Origin: Panagrolaimus kolymaensis
Lineage: Eukaryota > Nematoda > Chromadorea > Rhabditida > Panagrolaimidae
Assembly (NCBI GenBank): GCA_028622995.1
Contig: JAJQJQ010000050.1
Coordinates: 124,001-188,000, forward strand
Length of the DNA stretch: 64,000 bases
Direction of reading: 5' to 3'
The notes under the pieces were generated by a model. That model worked only from the letters and a program-made list of their open reading frames with translations, was not told the origin of the DNA and searched no databases. Positions 1 to 12,283 of this stretch are shown here, piece by piece (the stretch's first letter is position 1; every line of letters starts with the position of its first letter). The position numbers and the translations under genes were made by a program.

Positions 1-3000
1 GTGTTGCTTTAGATGAATGGCTCAATTTTCCTTTCCATATTCCCAAAGCTGAGGTTAAAATCATAACACCACCAAATACAGCGACATCTATGCTCCACAT
101 CCTTAAAAAAGGCTCGAGTAAACAAGTAACAAATAAAAGCTTTTTTTGACACAACTACATATGTCAGAAAATCTCATGTCAGAAAAAAACAAAATATGGC
201 ACAAAAAAAAAGCTATTCTCGACGGCAAAAAAATAAAAAGGCACGGAAATGAGTGGCTAATAAACACTACAATGGCATGCGTCATTTATTATTCCTCAAA
301 AACAATATATGAAAAAGTAAAAAAACAAAAATGGAAAGGCGCGTGAAATTAGAAAATTTAAACGATTTAGGATTTTTCATTTAAATAAAAAAAAGCATTG
401 GTTTAATTAAAGTTTATGAGTTGAATATTAAAAGAAAAAAACGCCATTTCAAAAAATGTCCATAAAATAAAATTATCACTATGCAGAATTTTTTTTTACA
501 AAGCTTGGCAATAAAAAAAAGGCTTATAAAACTTTTGTAAGCTTTATTTTTTGTAATGATGTCTCTCTGTTCATTCCATTGCTTCACACAAAAGCGAGAA
601 AAAAAACGATCGTTGATGCAAGCCGCAGTCAGTCACTTTGCAATAATATATCTGTATGGCACACACGACGATATGAAAAAAAAAACAAATGAACGAATGC
701 GAGTGAAAAAAAAGGCTGAATAAACAAACTTTCATTTAATTTTTATTTTTTTTCGGTCATGCACTTCTAAGCTTAAAAATAATTATATATATATTTTTTT
801 CATTTTCATTCGATATTTTTTTAGTTTGAATGAATTTTGACGATCGTCGTCAAACTTATTTTTATTTTTTTTCTTAATTGTTAGTTCTTCACAAAAAAAA
901 TGCGATAAGGAGGAAGCAGGTGTTGTTGTTATTTGATATAGTCAGTATTTTTTTTTGTGGTCATTCATTCTTATTTTTTTTACGCGCAAACAATCCTGGC
1001 CTTTTTTCTTTAAAAAAAGGGACAAAGGAAAAAGTCAAACAGGGGTTTCTTAATAAATAAAAAAGTAAAAGAGGATCTTCAAAATTTTAAAAGCCATTCA
1101 CTCTTTTTTTTAATATTTGCCTTTGCAAAAAAGAAAAGATATAAAATGGAAAAAAGAATTTGTAAAAAATATTTGGAAGAAGAAGCATCATCCGCTGCTT
1201 TCTTCGATGAAAAATGTGAAAAAATAAATCTATCCTTGAAAGCAATGCTTTCTTTTTTATTTTTTGTTGGAAGAAGAGAGATGAGAGAGAAAGAAAAAGA
1301 GGAAAACACATTTTTTAGCCGAACCAAAACAAAGCTGCCAAAAGCCAGTAGAAAATTGAAGAGAAAGCCAACGGCGGACTTATTTTTTTTAGTTCGAATG
1401 AGTTTGTCGTTGTTGTTCATTTCGTTTTTCTTCTTTCTTTTTTTCACTCTTTCTTCTTCTTCGAGTATGTGTCTTTTTGGCATATAACAGAACGAACAAC
1501 AACGAACGAAAAGCCAAAGCAAGCAAGCAAGCAAGCAGAAGCATTTTTGATGCTTGCTTAGTCGTTGTTGAGCTGCATAATCGTCATCGCGTTTGAACTC
1601 TTTCTTTTCCTTTTTTTATGTTTTGTTTCAAGGCGGACGTTCAGTTCAAACCCAGCTTTTTGTCTTAGAAAAAACTATGATGTTTGTTTCCGTTTCATTT
1701 TTTTGACGGCTCTTTTTTTCGTTTTTTGTTACTGTCGTCGTCTTTCATTTTTAATAATGAGAACTAACATTAGTGCTATTTTTTTCTTTCGTTTTTCTTC
1801 TTGCTTAAAAAAATGATGCAATATTATTTTTCTTTTTAAAAATGCTAAAAGTCTTTTTTAATTTCTGTTTCATTTGTCTTTGTTCGTTCAAGTATTAAAA
1901 ACCTTTAACAAAAATTTTTTGTTTTTGAATAAAATAAAAAGAGGCGCATTAAAAAAAGAAGAGGGAATTTCGAAGAAAAAAGAAGTTTATTTTGTCAAAA
2001 TGAAAAATATGATAAACTTGATTGTAAAAAATAAAGCAAACAGTTTGCATTTGGGCTGTGTGGTCATTTCACTGATATCAGAGAGATAATTCCCTCTTAT
2101 TTTTTATCGTCAAAAGTTTTTCTTAATTTTTTTTTGCCTTTAAAATCAATGAAAAATACAACCGCAAAAAAAGAAAAAATTTGAATTAACAACATTAGAG
2201 TTTGTCGAAAACTTACTTGATTTGACAAAAACTCCAAAAAATACCCTCTAATTTTGCTATTTTTTGCATTTTTTTGATGCTTTTCCTTTACAAAAAAGGT
2301 GCCATGCCATGGCAATGAAAAGTCAATGAAAGAATGTTTCATTTTGCTAAAAACCAACCTCTTAAATGTATGTAGGTGCCCTATTCTTGTACTTGAAAAA
2401 TATGCACTATTTTGTTATTTTGCTGTCCCCTACGCGGCGCTGCACTCATGCTTTTGAATCACTTTTAATATTTAAATAAGAATGAATAATAAAAAAAACT
2501 TTTTTTAAACTTTGATCATAAAATGTATACTAGCATTTTCTGCTAATTTTTTCGTGTATGAGAAAGAACGAAAGAGACTGTTTTTGACTAATGATTACAA
2601 ACATTCTTATTTTTGTTTGTGCTACTCCACTGCCACCACTGCGCATCATTTTTTGGCTTCATTATTTTTATTTTCCATCGTTCGTTTTTCGTGGTTATTC
2701 CATTCTACGTTGTAACATGATTTTTTTTTCTTTATTTTTGCCGACTCTTTTACCTTTTAATTTTCCTATTTACTTTAGCAGCATCACAGTTGGTTGCAAA
2801 TGCTGCTTCTTTTTTCTTCATCTCTTTTGCATAAGCATAGAGACATTGGTCACTTTATTTAATTTTCCCCTTCGCAAGTTTAAAGTAGGGTATAGTTTAT
2901 GCAAAGCTGTATTTGCAAGAAATGATGATGATGATTTAAATTATATTTATAAAAAGGTTTTAGTTGCAATAAAAAAAAATTGAAGTTGACACACACTGAG

Positions 3001-3808
3001 AGCACACGGAGGTTAAAGCTTTTATCGACCAACAAACTTTTTGCGGTTTTTCTTTCTTTCCTCCATATTTTTTTAGAAAAGAAAAGGAAGTGAAAAAAAG
3101 AAACAAAAGAAAAGGTTGATTCTTTTTGTCGTCCACTGACTGACCTTTTTATAGTTTTTTTTGATTTCCTAAAAATTCGAAGAAATAAATGTCTGATCAG
3201 AGTTTTTTTATTTATGCTGCACACAAATAGAAATGTTTTTATGTCTGCTTTTTATTGCCTTTTAGAAATATTTTATTTTTACAAAATAAATGTCTCTATT
3301 TTTTTGGTGGCGCGACAACCAATTTTTTTTCTAATAGCTTCCAAAAAAAGAAAGAAGAAAGATGAGCGCTTAAAAATGTCGGTGATGGCGGTGGATAAAA
3401 AACTAAAAGCAATAATAAATATAGAAAAATAGAAAGTAAATAATTGTCTTCGCTTATTATATTGATTTATGGCCACAACAGTCCCATTAAGTAAACAGCA
3501 ACTTACATGCTTGAGTGACGTTTTTTATTTTCCTTTCTAGAAAAAAAAACTTTTCGTGGCTTGGTTGGCATTAACTTTCTTTGGCGCCGTTATTTAAAAA
3601 AATGCCACCCATTTTTCATTTATTTTATTTTCACGTATGCAAAGCAAAAAAAAGTGCTTCCTTAAATACCCCTGCTTTTAATCTTCCTTTTTTTTCATTG
3701 CTATTTTTGTTATTTTATTTTGTTTGTTTCAGTACGCTGCGGCTTAAATTTTTCCATTTTTACATGATTTTTTAAAACGAATATTTTCTAGATTTCTTTT
3801 CAAATAAA
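1..3808. other. gene-free AT-rich region
   Basis: No convincing coding exon was found on either strand. The stretch is rich in A and T runs, and its short open frames consist mostly of Phe, Lys, Leu and Ser codons, as expected from such runs. It lies upstream of the SLC7 gene and presumably holds its promoter. A (caag)n run followed by an imperfect hairpin lies near 1525-1560. A small GC-rich patch lies near 2425-2450. Confidence 0.6.
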
Positions 3809-6111
3809 ATGGGAACTGTAAAAACAGATGTGAGACGTCATTCTTTAGCTTCCACGGGATCAAGGGAAGTTAATGAAATCCATCAATTATTAGCATCTGA
3901 AAGTATCCCACCAATTATGGAGGATATTGCTCCTAAACCCAAAACCTCATTGGCAGGTTTTGATGAACAACTTCTTGTTCCATCTTCGAAAAAGCAAGAA
4001 AAAGGACTTTCAGCTGAAAGTTGCAGAAAAATTGGCAAGAAAATGGTTTCCGATGATGACCAAGGCGGAATGGAAAGAACCGTGGGCCTTTCATCAGGCG
4101 TTGGAATTATTCTTGGTTGCATTATTGGTTCAGGAATTTTTATTGCACCTGCAGGAGTTCAGCGAGGTAAAAAAAAGTTTCATGATAGTTTTTTTACAAA
4201 TTTTTTTTTTGAATTTTAGAAGCTGGCTCTCTTGGTATGGCCCTTTTAACTTGGGTTTTTGCTGGCATTTTCGTAATTTTTGGATCATTTTGTTATATTG
4301 AACTTGGATTATTGTTGCGTGAATCAGGCGGAGATTATTCATATATTTATTATGCTTTTGGAGATTTAGCTTCTTTTCTTCGATTATGGGTTGAAGCTGT
4401 AGTCGTAAGGTCATCAGTTTTAATTTCAAAAAAAACTTTGCAATTTTGTAAACAAATTTCCAAAAATTAAAAATGTTAATTTAAAATTATTTTTTTCCAC
4501 TAAAAATAAAATTATTTTTTTTTGATAATTATTTTATTTTTAAATTGCAAAGTTTGATAAAAACCTTGGGAATTTTTTTAGACCCGGCACTGAAGCAATT
4601 GTAGCCATTACTTTTGCAACTTATGTGGCTGATCCATTTGGTGTAACTCCAAGTAAAGGAGGTGGCGATATCATTCTTATTATTGCTATTCTAATGATTT
4701 GTAAGTTTCAGTTTCATACATTTTTGAAAAAAATAAATTATTCTTTAATTTTCAGTGTTCCAAACTGCATTGAATTCCCTATCGATTAAAGGATCGTTGG
4801 CAGTTAACAATGTTTGCACCATCGCCAAATTAGCCGCCCTTGTTGGAGTTATTTTTATTGGACTTTATGCAATTATTTTTGTTGAAGGCTCCACCGATCC
4901 ATTTTATGTTGCATTTGAAAATTCTAATTATAATCCAGGTTCAATTGCTCGTGCATTTTATTCCGCACTTTTTGCATATCAAGGATGGAATTATTTAAAT
5001 TTTATTGTTGAAGAAGTTCGAGACCCCGTTAAAACTCTTCCACGTGCAATTATAATTTCTTCATTTTTGGTTATTTTTATTTATTTACTTGTTAATATCG
5101 CTTTTTATACTGCTCTACCTCCAGCTGCCCTTCTTGAATCCAATGCAGCAGCAATTGTAAGCGTTATTTTTTTGGAACTCGGGAAAACTTTAAAAATAAT
5201 TTAATTTCTTTGTAGGATTTTATTGTTAAAATTACTGGATGGCCAGGCTCGGCCATACTTGTTTCACTTCTCGTTGCCGTTTCTTGCTTTGGTTCAGGCA
5301 ATGGCGTAATTTTCACTTCATCTCGGTAACCACCGACATTTTGCCTTAATTAGACAAAATTTTTTTTCTTTATTTCAGACTTTTCTTTGTTGGCGCTCGA
5401 AATCATCATATGCCTAAATTTCTTTTAATGACAAATCCAAAACATAAAACTCCCATTCCAGCTGTAATTCTTACTGTAAGCAAGATTTATATTTTTATTA
5501 AAACTTTTTTTGTAAAATTATTAATTGTTTTAGGGTTTACTTTCGATTGCATTTTTACTTCTCAGTAAAAATCCCATCATTATTATAAATTATATTGCAA
5601 TAAGTTATTGGCTGGCCATTGGCGCAGCTGCAGCAGCATTATTTTATTACCGCTTTAAAATTCCATCACAAGAATATCCATTCCGTGTCGCCCTTCCAAT
5701 TGCAGTGATTTTCTTTATGGGTTGTGTTTTCCTTGTTTTATTCCCTCTTTTTGCAAATCTTGAAGAAGCTCGTAAGTTTTTGTATTTTAGAAGCCTTTGA
5801 AAATTTACGTGATTTTTAGTTATCGGCCTCGGAATTATGGCAACTGGCGTTCCAGTTTATTTATTATTTGTTCGCTACCGTATGAAATTCCTTGATCATA
5901 CAGCTGGTATGTTTATGACTTTCCCCACTAATATTTTTTTAATGAAATACTTTACAAATAAATACATATTTGTAAAAACAAAAAATTTGAATTTTGATTA
6001 ACAAAATTGCTTTTAGATTTTCTTACAAAATTTGTTCAAGTTTTGTTCCTCGTTGTGGATGAAGCTGGAGCTGCTGTTATTACTAAAACCGAGACTACTA
6101 CATCTGCCTAA
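3809..6111 (+). CDS. SLC7-family amino-acid transporter (LAT/AAT light-chain type)
   Basis: Nine exons join in frame to 564 aa: 3809-4166, 4220-4409, 4582-4700, 4756-5156, 5216-5325, 5379-5475, 5534-5771, 5820-5906 and 6017-6111. An AG acceptor at about 3791, shortly before the ATG, fits trans-splicing. A polar N-terminus of about 90 aa precedes the APC-type core. TM1 carries the unwound substrate motif GSGIFIAPAG, followed by TM2-3 (ELGLLLRESGGDY) and a GWNYLNF segment. By family knowledge, such proteins exchange amino acids at the plasma membrane, often paired with a 4F2hc-type heavy chain. The extracellular segment after TM3 (VADPFGVTPSKGGGD) has no Cys where LAT/y+LAT proteins carry the heavy-chain disulfide Cys. 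It may therefore act without a covalent partner, as proposed for the C. elegans AAT-4 to AAT-9 group. The family call is secure; the exact orthologue is not. Confidence 0.93.
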
Positions 6112-6555
6112 ATAAAAACTAGTTTTTTTTGCCTTTAGAATATATCTGGGATTTTCGTATTCATGTACGATAATTTATGCCTTTGCAATAATAATATAGA
6201 AAAATAAATTGATTTTTAAAAGATTTTATTGGAAAAAAACATGGATGTCAAAACCTTTATAAATAAAGTTAAATAATAGAAATAATAGTACTTCAATTTA
6301 CAATAATTTAATACGTAGCGTATTTGTCATTATTATTGACCATTAGTACAAAGTTAACGGAAGTCAAAAAATATCAACGCCCATCTTTATGTTTTTTAAA
6401 AATGATTTCCGCAAGGTCTATTTTTATCAATATAAATGATTTACCGCTAAAAAATTTGGAAAGAGACAACTTTTTTGTTTGATTTTTTTGATTGATTACT
6501 AAACTTTCTTAAAAGGTCGTCCATACGAATTTTATTCTTTTCATTGATTATAAAA

Positions 6556-7626
6556 ATGTTTAGTTTTTGGGTGTCGTTATCTTTTGCTTTTTTTAATTTA
6601 GTAAGTTTCTTATGATTTTCAAATTTTAAAAGTTTATTTAGATTTATTGTCATCCATTAAATAGCAAAGAAGTGATTAGCGTAAATGATACCTTAGATGG
6701 ATCGAGTTCATTAAATGAAACTCGAAGTTTAATAATAAATACTTATCCATTAATTATTAAAAATGATACTAGTGTTACTTCAAATTCGACAACAGTGTTA
6801 AATGACACAAAATCATCGCTACAGACAACATCCTTGCAAATTATTTCTCCCCTAAATGTAACTAAAAACCTCGATGGAATTACTTCATTCAAAATAAAAT
6901 GTTTGCCAAATGAAGAACTTAAACTTTGTGGAAGTCCATGCCCAAAGTCGTGTGCTATTCAAGAGTCAAATTGTGAAGAACATTGTATCAAAGATATTTG
7001 TCAATGCAAAGATGGCTTTGTGGTTCATGAAAATGGAACTTGTATTCACCCAAATAATTGCTCCAAGGCTTCATCAAGTAAGATTTTTTCTATCCCAAAT
7101 AGGACTTTTGTCGAAACTAAAAATTTTACAAAAAAAACCAGAATTTAAGCAAATTATTTTTTTTGTGGAACAAAAGTAGTTAAAAAATAATCAAAATTTT
7201 AAGCTAAAAAATGTCCTCCAAACAGTCACTTATCTTCATGTGGAAGTGTATGTTCTCCAACATGTGAGCGACCAACCCCTACAATTTGCAGCTTACAATG
7301 TATTGTCGATGATTGCGTTTGTGATGATGGATATCTTTTGGATTCCCATAATAATTGCATTAAACCACACGAATGTCCTAAAAAGCATAGTAATTTTTTA
7401 AAAAAAATTTTCTGTGTTTAATCGTGTCATTTTTATTTTAGAAATTTGTGATCAAAATGAAAAATTCCTCGAATGTGGAAACAAATGTGAGCCAAGTTGT
7501 GAGGATCCTTTCCCAGCTTTTTGCAGTGATAAATGCATTGAAAATGCTTGTCAATGCTCAGATGGATATGTACGAAATAATAGTTCTGGGAAATGTGTTT
7601 TGGTTACCGAATGCCTACTTTCATAA
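6556..7626 (+). CDS. secreted protein with three TIL (trypsin inhibitor-like) domains
   Basis: Four exons (6556-6600, 6642-7077, 7204-7389, 7442-7626) give 283 aa. The short first exon MFSFWVSLSFAFFNL, with the next few residues (IYCHP), is a signal peptide; the 40-nt intron and frame fit exactly. Residues about 28-95 are Ser/Thr/Asn-rich with six N-x-S/T sequons, suggesting a glycosylated stalk. Three cysteine-rich modules follow from about residue 102. The first has ten cysteines in the TIL pattern, with the CQC-KDGF and CQC-SDGY signatures in modules 1 and 3 and CVC-DDGY in module 2. TIL domains usually inhibit serine proteases, but also occur as building blocks of other extracellular proteins. 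The first TIL module shares an exon with the stalk, and modules 2 and 3 are one exon each, which suggests duplication. The gene starts 445 bp after the SLC7 gene. AATAAA-type signals lie near 7711. Confidence 0.9.
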
Positions 7627-10600
7627 AAAAAGACAACCAACAAGATCAACATTTGGAAATTAAAACCAAATGAAAAGACGCAAAACGCTTTTGCGTTTTA
7701 AATTCCATAAAATAAAATAAATATTATTTACCATTGTTTTTTTATTTTTATTAAAAGCATAAATTTTCTTTTTTGTTGTTTTTTATTTTATGTTTTGAAT
7801 CATCTTTTTTTCTTTGTTTTTTTTTCTTGAAAAAGAAAAAGAGATGCGTGACAACATTCAACTTCAAGCCTGCTTTGATATAATTTAGATTTGGATTGAA
7901 TGCAACTTTTAATTAATAACATTTCTTCGTTTTTCTGGAGGAGTTTTTTTTTCTTTTCTTGTTTAAAACCAATAAATGCAATTATTTTTTTAGTTATTTT
8001 TTTATAGAGAAGTTTAAAAAGAAAGATTGTTAAAAGAAAAAAGAAGAAGCAATTTAACAAATTGAAATTGCTTTATTTCCGTGTATTTGTGTCTTTGTGT
8101 TTTAGAGCTTCCGCAAGGAGTTTGTTAGTTTCTTTTTTTTTACGTTGGCGAGATGTAAATGCCACAAAAAACGCAAACTAATTTAGATTCATTTAATCAT
8201 AGATTTATTTTAAAAACTCTCTGAATCCTTCAGGAAATTTTGATAAAAAAATTTTTTTTAATTATTTAAATAATTTTGTTTTTTAATTTTTTTTTCTCAA
8301 ATATTCTATGTCGTTGAATAAATTTTAAGTTTAATTTTTGGCTTTACATTTTTCTGCGCTATATCCTTTTATTCCAATGGGAATATTTTAAAAAGTTGTG
8401 CGAGAAAATGAAGACAACTGTGTTATATAAGTTTTTGCTTTGTTGTGTTCGTTCGTTCGCGCTAGTAGCAATATTTTTTAAAAAGCCAATGGTCGTTTTC
8501 TTCTTCCTTTTTTCTCTTCGTTCGTTACATTTAAAATGATTGCTTACTTGTTTGCTGCTGGCAGATGATGATGCTAGCTTTCTGTGGTTCAAGTCATCGT
8601 TGTCCATCGCATTTTGCCTTTGCTTTTTTTTTGCCTGCTGCCACCCTGGCTGGCTTTTGTCCAACATCCTTTTCTTCTTTCCCTTTTAGTTAGTTGTATG
8701 CCGTCAGTCATTCAGCCCAATAGTTGTGGTTAAACAACGAAAAAAAAGAAAGGAATTTCAAAATTGAACGCCATTGCCGCCGCCGCCACTGGCTGCGTTA
8801 GTTTGGCTGCTTGTTTCGCTTTTTATTTTTCAGAAAATAAAAATGTTGGGAGTTTCAAGCGTGGCGTCGTCGTCGCATTATTAGGCTTTTTAAAACATTG
8901 AAGTCTTTTTTAAACCCTTCCCTTCTTTTTTTATTGCTTTCTCTTTTTATCATTTTCACTCGATTGCTTGCTTCCTTTAAATTTAGATAAAAAAACATGA
9001 AGAAAAAAAAGAACAAAAACAAAAGAGAAATTTTTTTTATTGTGTGTGCTTGCTGCTTCCTGAAAACAAGCGCAAATTTTTTTTTATTTTTCGTTGAAAA
9101 TGGACATTCAAAAAAATCCATGCTTTTTCCTTTTTTTTGTTGTGGCTTTTTTCAACCAATTCACATCTTTGACTTTTTTAGAAACGCTTATAAATTTATT
9201 AATTTTATTTTTGTTACTAAAACGCTTTTTTTAAATTCTTGTCGCATTTTTTTTTTGAAATGTCTAGCAATTGCTTTTCACAGAATTAAAAAGCAGAAAA
9301 ATTGAGAAGATTCATTTCAATTTTTTGTTTTTGTTATGTTTTAGAAGTAAACAATTTTATTATTTTAACTTTTTATGACGAACAAAAAAAGAGAAAGAGA
9401 AAATTATAACAAAGTATGTAGGAAATTTTTTTACTTGAACCAAAGAGAAAAAAACTCATTTCTTCCTAGTTTACGTATTTTTTAAACATCAAAGCTGGCA
9501 AAGTCATAATCATCTGTCACTGAGGGCAAAGTCACCACAGCAGATAGAAGCTTAAAGGTATAATAAACTCACTTTTTTTTAGCCGACAATTTGTTTTCTA
9601 AGCGCCACAAACCCTTGTTTCAAGCTTTAAAAAAAATTTCTAGCTTCGAATTTTATTTATCATTTTTTCTTCACACTTTTTTTTAAATTTAAAGCACTTG
9701 CCTTGTCTAAAATATTTTTATTTTTATCTAAGAAAATTCGTGAATTTTTTTGCTTCTATTTTTTTCTTCTGTGATCATCGTCGTCGGTTTATATATTTTA
9801 TTTTAAGCTTTTATTTTTCTATTACGTCTTGCTTCCGTAAAAAAGAAATAGTTTAGTTTTGCTGCAGCAACAACAACTAATGAAAGTTTGTTTCTCAGAT
9901 TTTAGTCTTCTATAGCTTTTTCTATTTATTTATTTTTTTTCTATGTGAAAATGCAGTTTTTAATTTTAAATCGTTAAAAATAAAATAAAGGAACTTTTTC
10001 CACGTCCAAAATTAATGTTTGAGTTTCTGCTTTTGTCGATTATTTGCATCACCACAATTTTCATTATTTGATCGCTTGCTTTTTCTCTCTCCATTTTATT
10101 CTTTCTTTTTTTTATAAACGCTTATTAGAACGAATAAAAAAAATGGATGAAAAAATTTTTATTTCAGTAAAGCTTTTTTAATTGTTTTTAGTGATTAGGC
10201 TTAATTACAGAATAAAACTAATGAATACAAAATAATAGCCATGATTTCTGTCCAAGGTGCAACTGTCAAAGATAAAACGTAATGTGGATTTTTTTTGTGG
10301 TGCTTTATGAATCATTTTTCCGTTTTTGGAGTAATTTTTTGCTTCACTTTTTTACTTTTTTACATCTTTAAAAAATTTATTCGTGTTTTTTTCTTCTGAA
10401 GCTTTAATGCTTGATGATCAAATGTTTTACCTTATCATATTGTCGTGTCTTTCACAGCTTAGTCTGCTTTACTTTAACTTTTTTCAAGGCAGCTTTTTAT
10501 TCGTTCATTGTCCAACTGACTTCATTTTTCTTCTTCTTTGAGTGCTAGTTGTTGATAAGGCGGAAAGGAAAGAAAAAAGTCTCTGACGTGTTTGCGTGCA

Positions 10601-12283
10601 AATGTCCCTAAAAAGTTTCGTAAGATTTTTTACGCGATTTTTAACCTTTAAGGCAAAAAAATTTATTTCCAAAAAAAGACAGACGCTTGAGGAGGAAGAA
10701 AACTGCCCAAAAAAGTGCAGAGTTTTAAAAAGCCGTGCTGTGGTTCTTTTTCACTTGTTGTAGGAGGAGGAGGAGGAGGATTCAGTAAATCAAAAACAAA
10801 TTTTTTTGAGGATGAGTTTTTATTGGTTTTGAAATCGAGGGAACCTCAACTCTTGCAAATAAATACTCTACAAAGAACTAAAAAAATATTTCAAAACGAC
10901 TGATCATTAATATCAATCAGCGAAGGAGAGATTTTTTTTTATTGAGTGCTGGCTGCACCCAGAAACAAGGATCAGACAATTTTACCATTTACTCCAAATG
11001 TCAAAAAAGTTGTCTTTGAGTCATTGGTGCTTATTGCCTACCTCTCTTCCCATATTTTTGTTGTACTTTGACTTTCAACTAAAAAGCTAAAAAAAAGAAT
11101 GTTAAAAATATCCTCATTTCAATTTCATGGAGACATGGGCGGTAGAAAATAAAAAATGAAGAAGACAAAAAAAAATAATGGTTGGAAGCTTGCATTTTTA
11201 CTTGTTTGTTTTAGGACGCAGCCGGTCGTCGACTGTTGGTGTCCGGTGTGAATTTTATGACTATTGTGCCTTCTTTTTCTTTGATGATGCAAAACTCCCT
11301 TTTTTTTTTTTCTAGCAATTTTTTTTCATTTTTATAAATCATCGAAACTAATAAAATTTAACCTTTTTCATTTTTTATTATATTATTATCTTTTCCGCCT
11401 TTGTCCTTCAAAACCACCATTCCGCCATTAAAATAAAAAAAATCATTAGCTACACTTCATTTACCTTATGTCTTCTTTTGCTTTTAAGTTTTAAATATTT
11501 TTATGGATTGAGTCTTTAAGGTTTAAATTTAGCAGCATTCTTAAAAAACTTTATTTTTTCTTATCAACTCAGAAAACATTCGAGCTTGCATTGCACGTGG
11601 AAAGCATTTATTTTTTTTTAAAAATAAGAAGAGCTTTACTGCTTTATAGAAATGATAACTTCTATTTCTTAAAATATTTTAGTCGAAAAAAAAGTTTTTT
11701 TACTTTTGTTTCTGTAGAAAAAATTCTGCCAATGAGTTTTTTTCCTATTTTTTTTTTTGATTGGGCACTGACAAATTTTTTCTCATAATTATTTTGAAAC
11801 CGAGGAATGTTAACCTTTTTTTTCATGCTTCCTGAGCTTCGCATAAACACTGCTTCCCACATTTTTTAAATATCAGTAGGCGTCAATTTTTTCTTTTCAA
11901 GCGGCCTTTAAGTTTAATTTTGCTAAAAATAATTATTAATCCAAATTTTTTTGAAATCCTAAAAAATGAAAATAAATGTTTGCATTCTGTTTTTTTTATT
12001 TACGAGATTTATCTTTATTGATTGGTTTTTGACTGGAAGCATCAGCAATCATCCTTTCATCGTCAGACGTGTTAGTCATCGTTTATGGATTATATTCTTT
12101 TTTGCTTTTAAAAAAATTGAAGAAATAAAATCGCGAAAATAAACAAATATTTATTATTTGATTGCTCATACATTGTTTTTCAGGAAAAATTATTTATTTT
12201 TAATTCAAAAAGCGATTTTTATCGCTTTACCTCCAGCGCCTTGGTGCTCCTGCATTATTAACGCAGCAACAGAACGCATAAAA
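7627..12283. other. gene-free region upstream of the SLC16 gene
   Basis: No supported coding exon. The 3'UTR of the TIL gene occupies the first ~110 bp, including a short hairpin at 7682-7699. The rest is T/A-run-rich. An open, less AT-rich patch behind a TTTTAG acceptor at about 11217 is noted as a possible untranslated exon, but it has no demonstrable partner. A TTTTTCAG acceptor at 12176-12183 precedes the SLC16 start and could mark a spliced leader site or the end of a 5'UTR intron. Confidence 0.55.

Noticed and set aside
1079..1534. 151-codon minus-strand frame with an overlapping plus-strand frame
   Set aside because: Low-complexity AG/TC tract open in several frames on both strands, with no domain or splice context.
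6111..6556. SLC7 and TIL genes as one operon
   Set aside because: Same strand, but the 445-bp gap is longer than the usual ~100-bp operon spacing, and no SL2-type signal was recognised.
8359..9305. Overlapping ~100-codon frames on both strands
   Set aside because: Codon content follows A/T runs, no homology, and no start or acceptor pattern.
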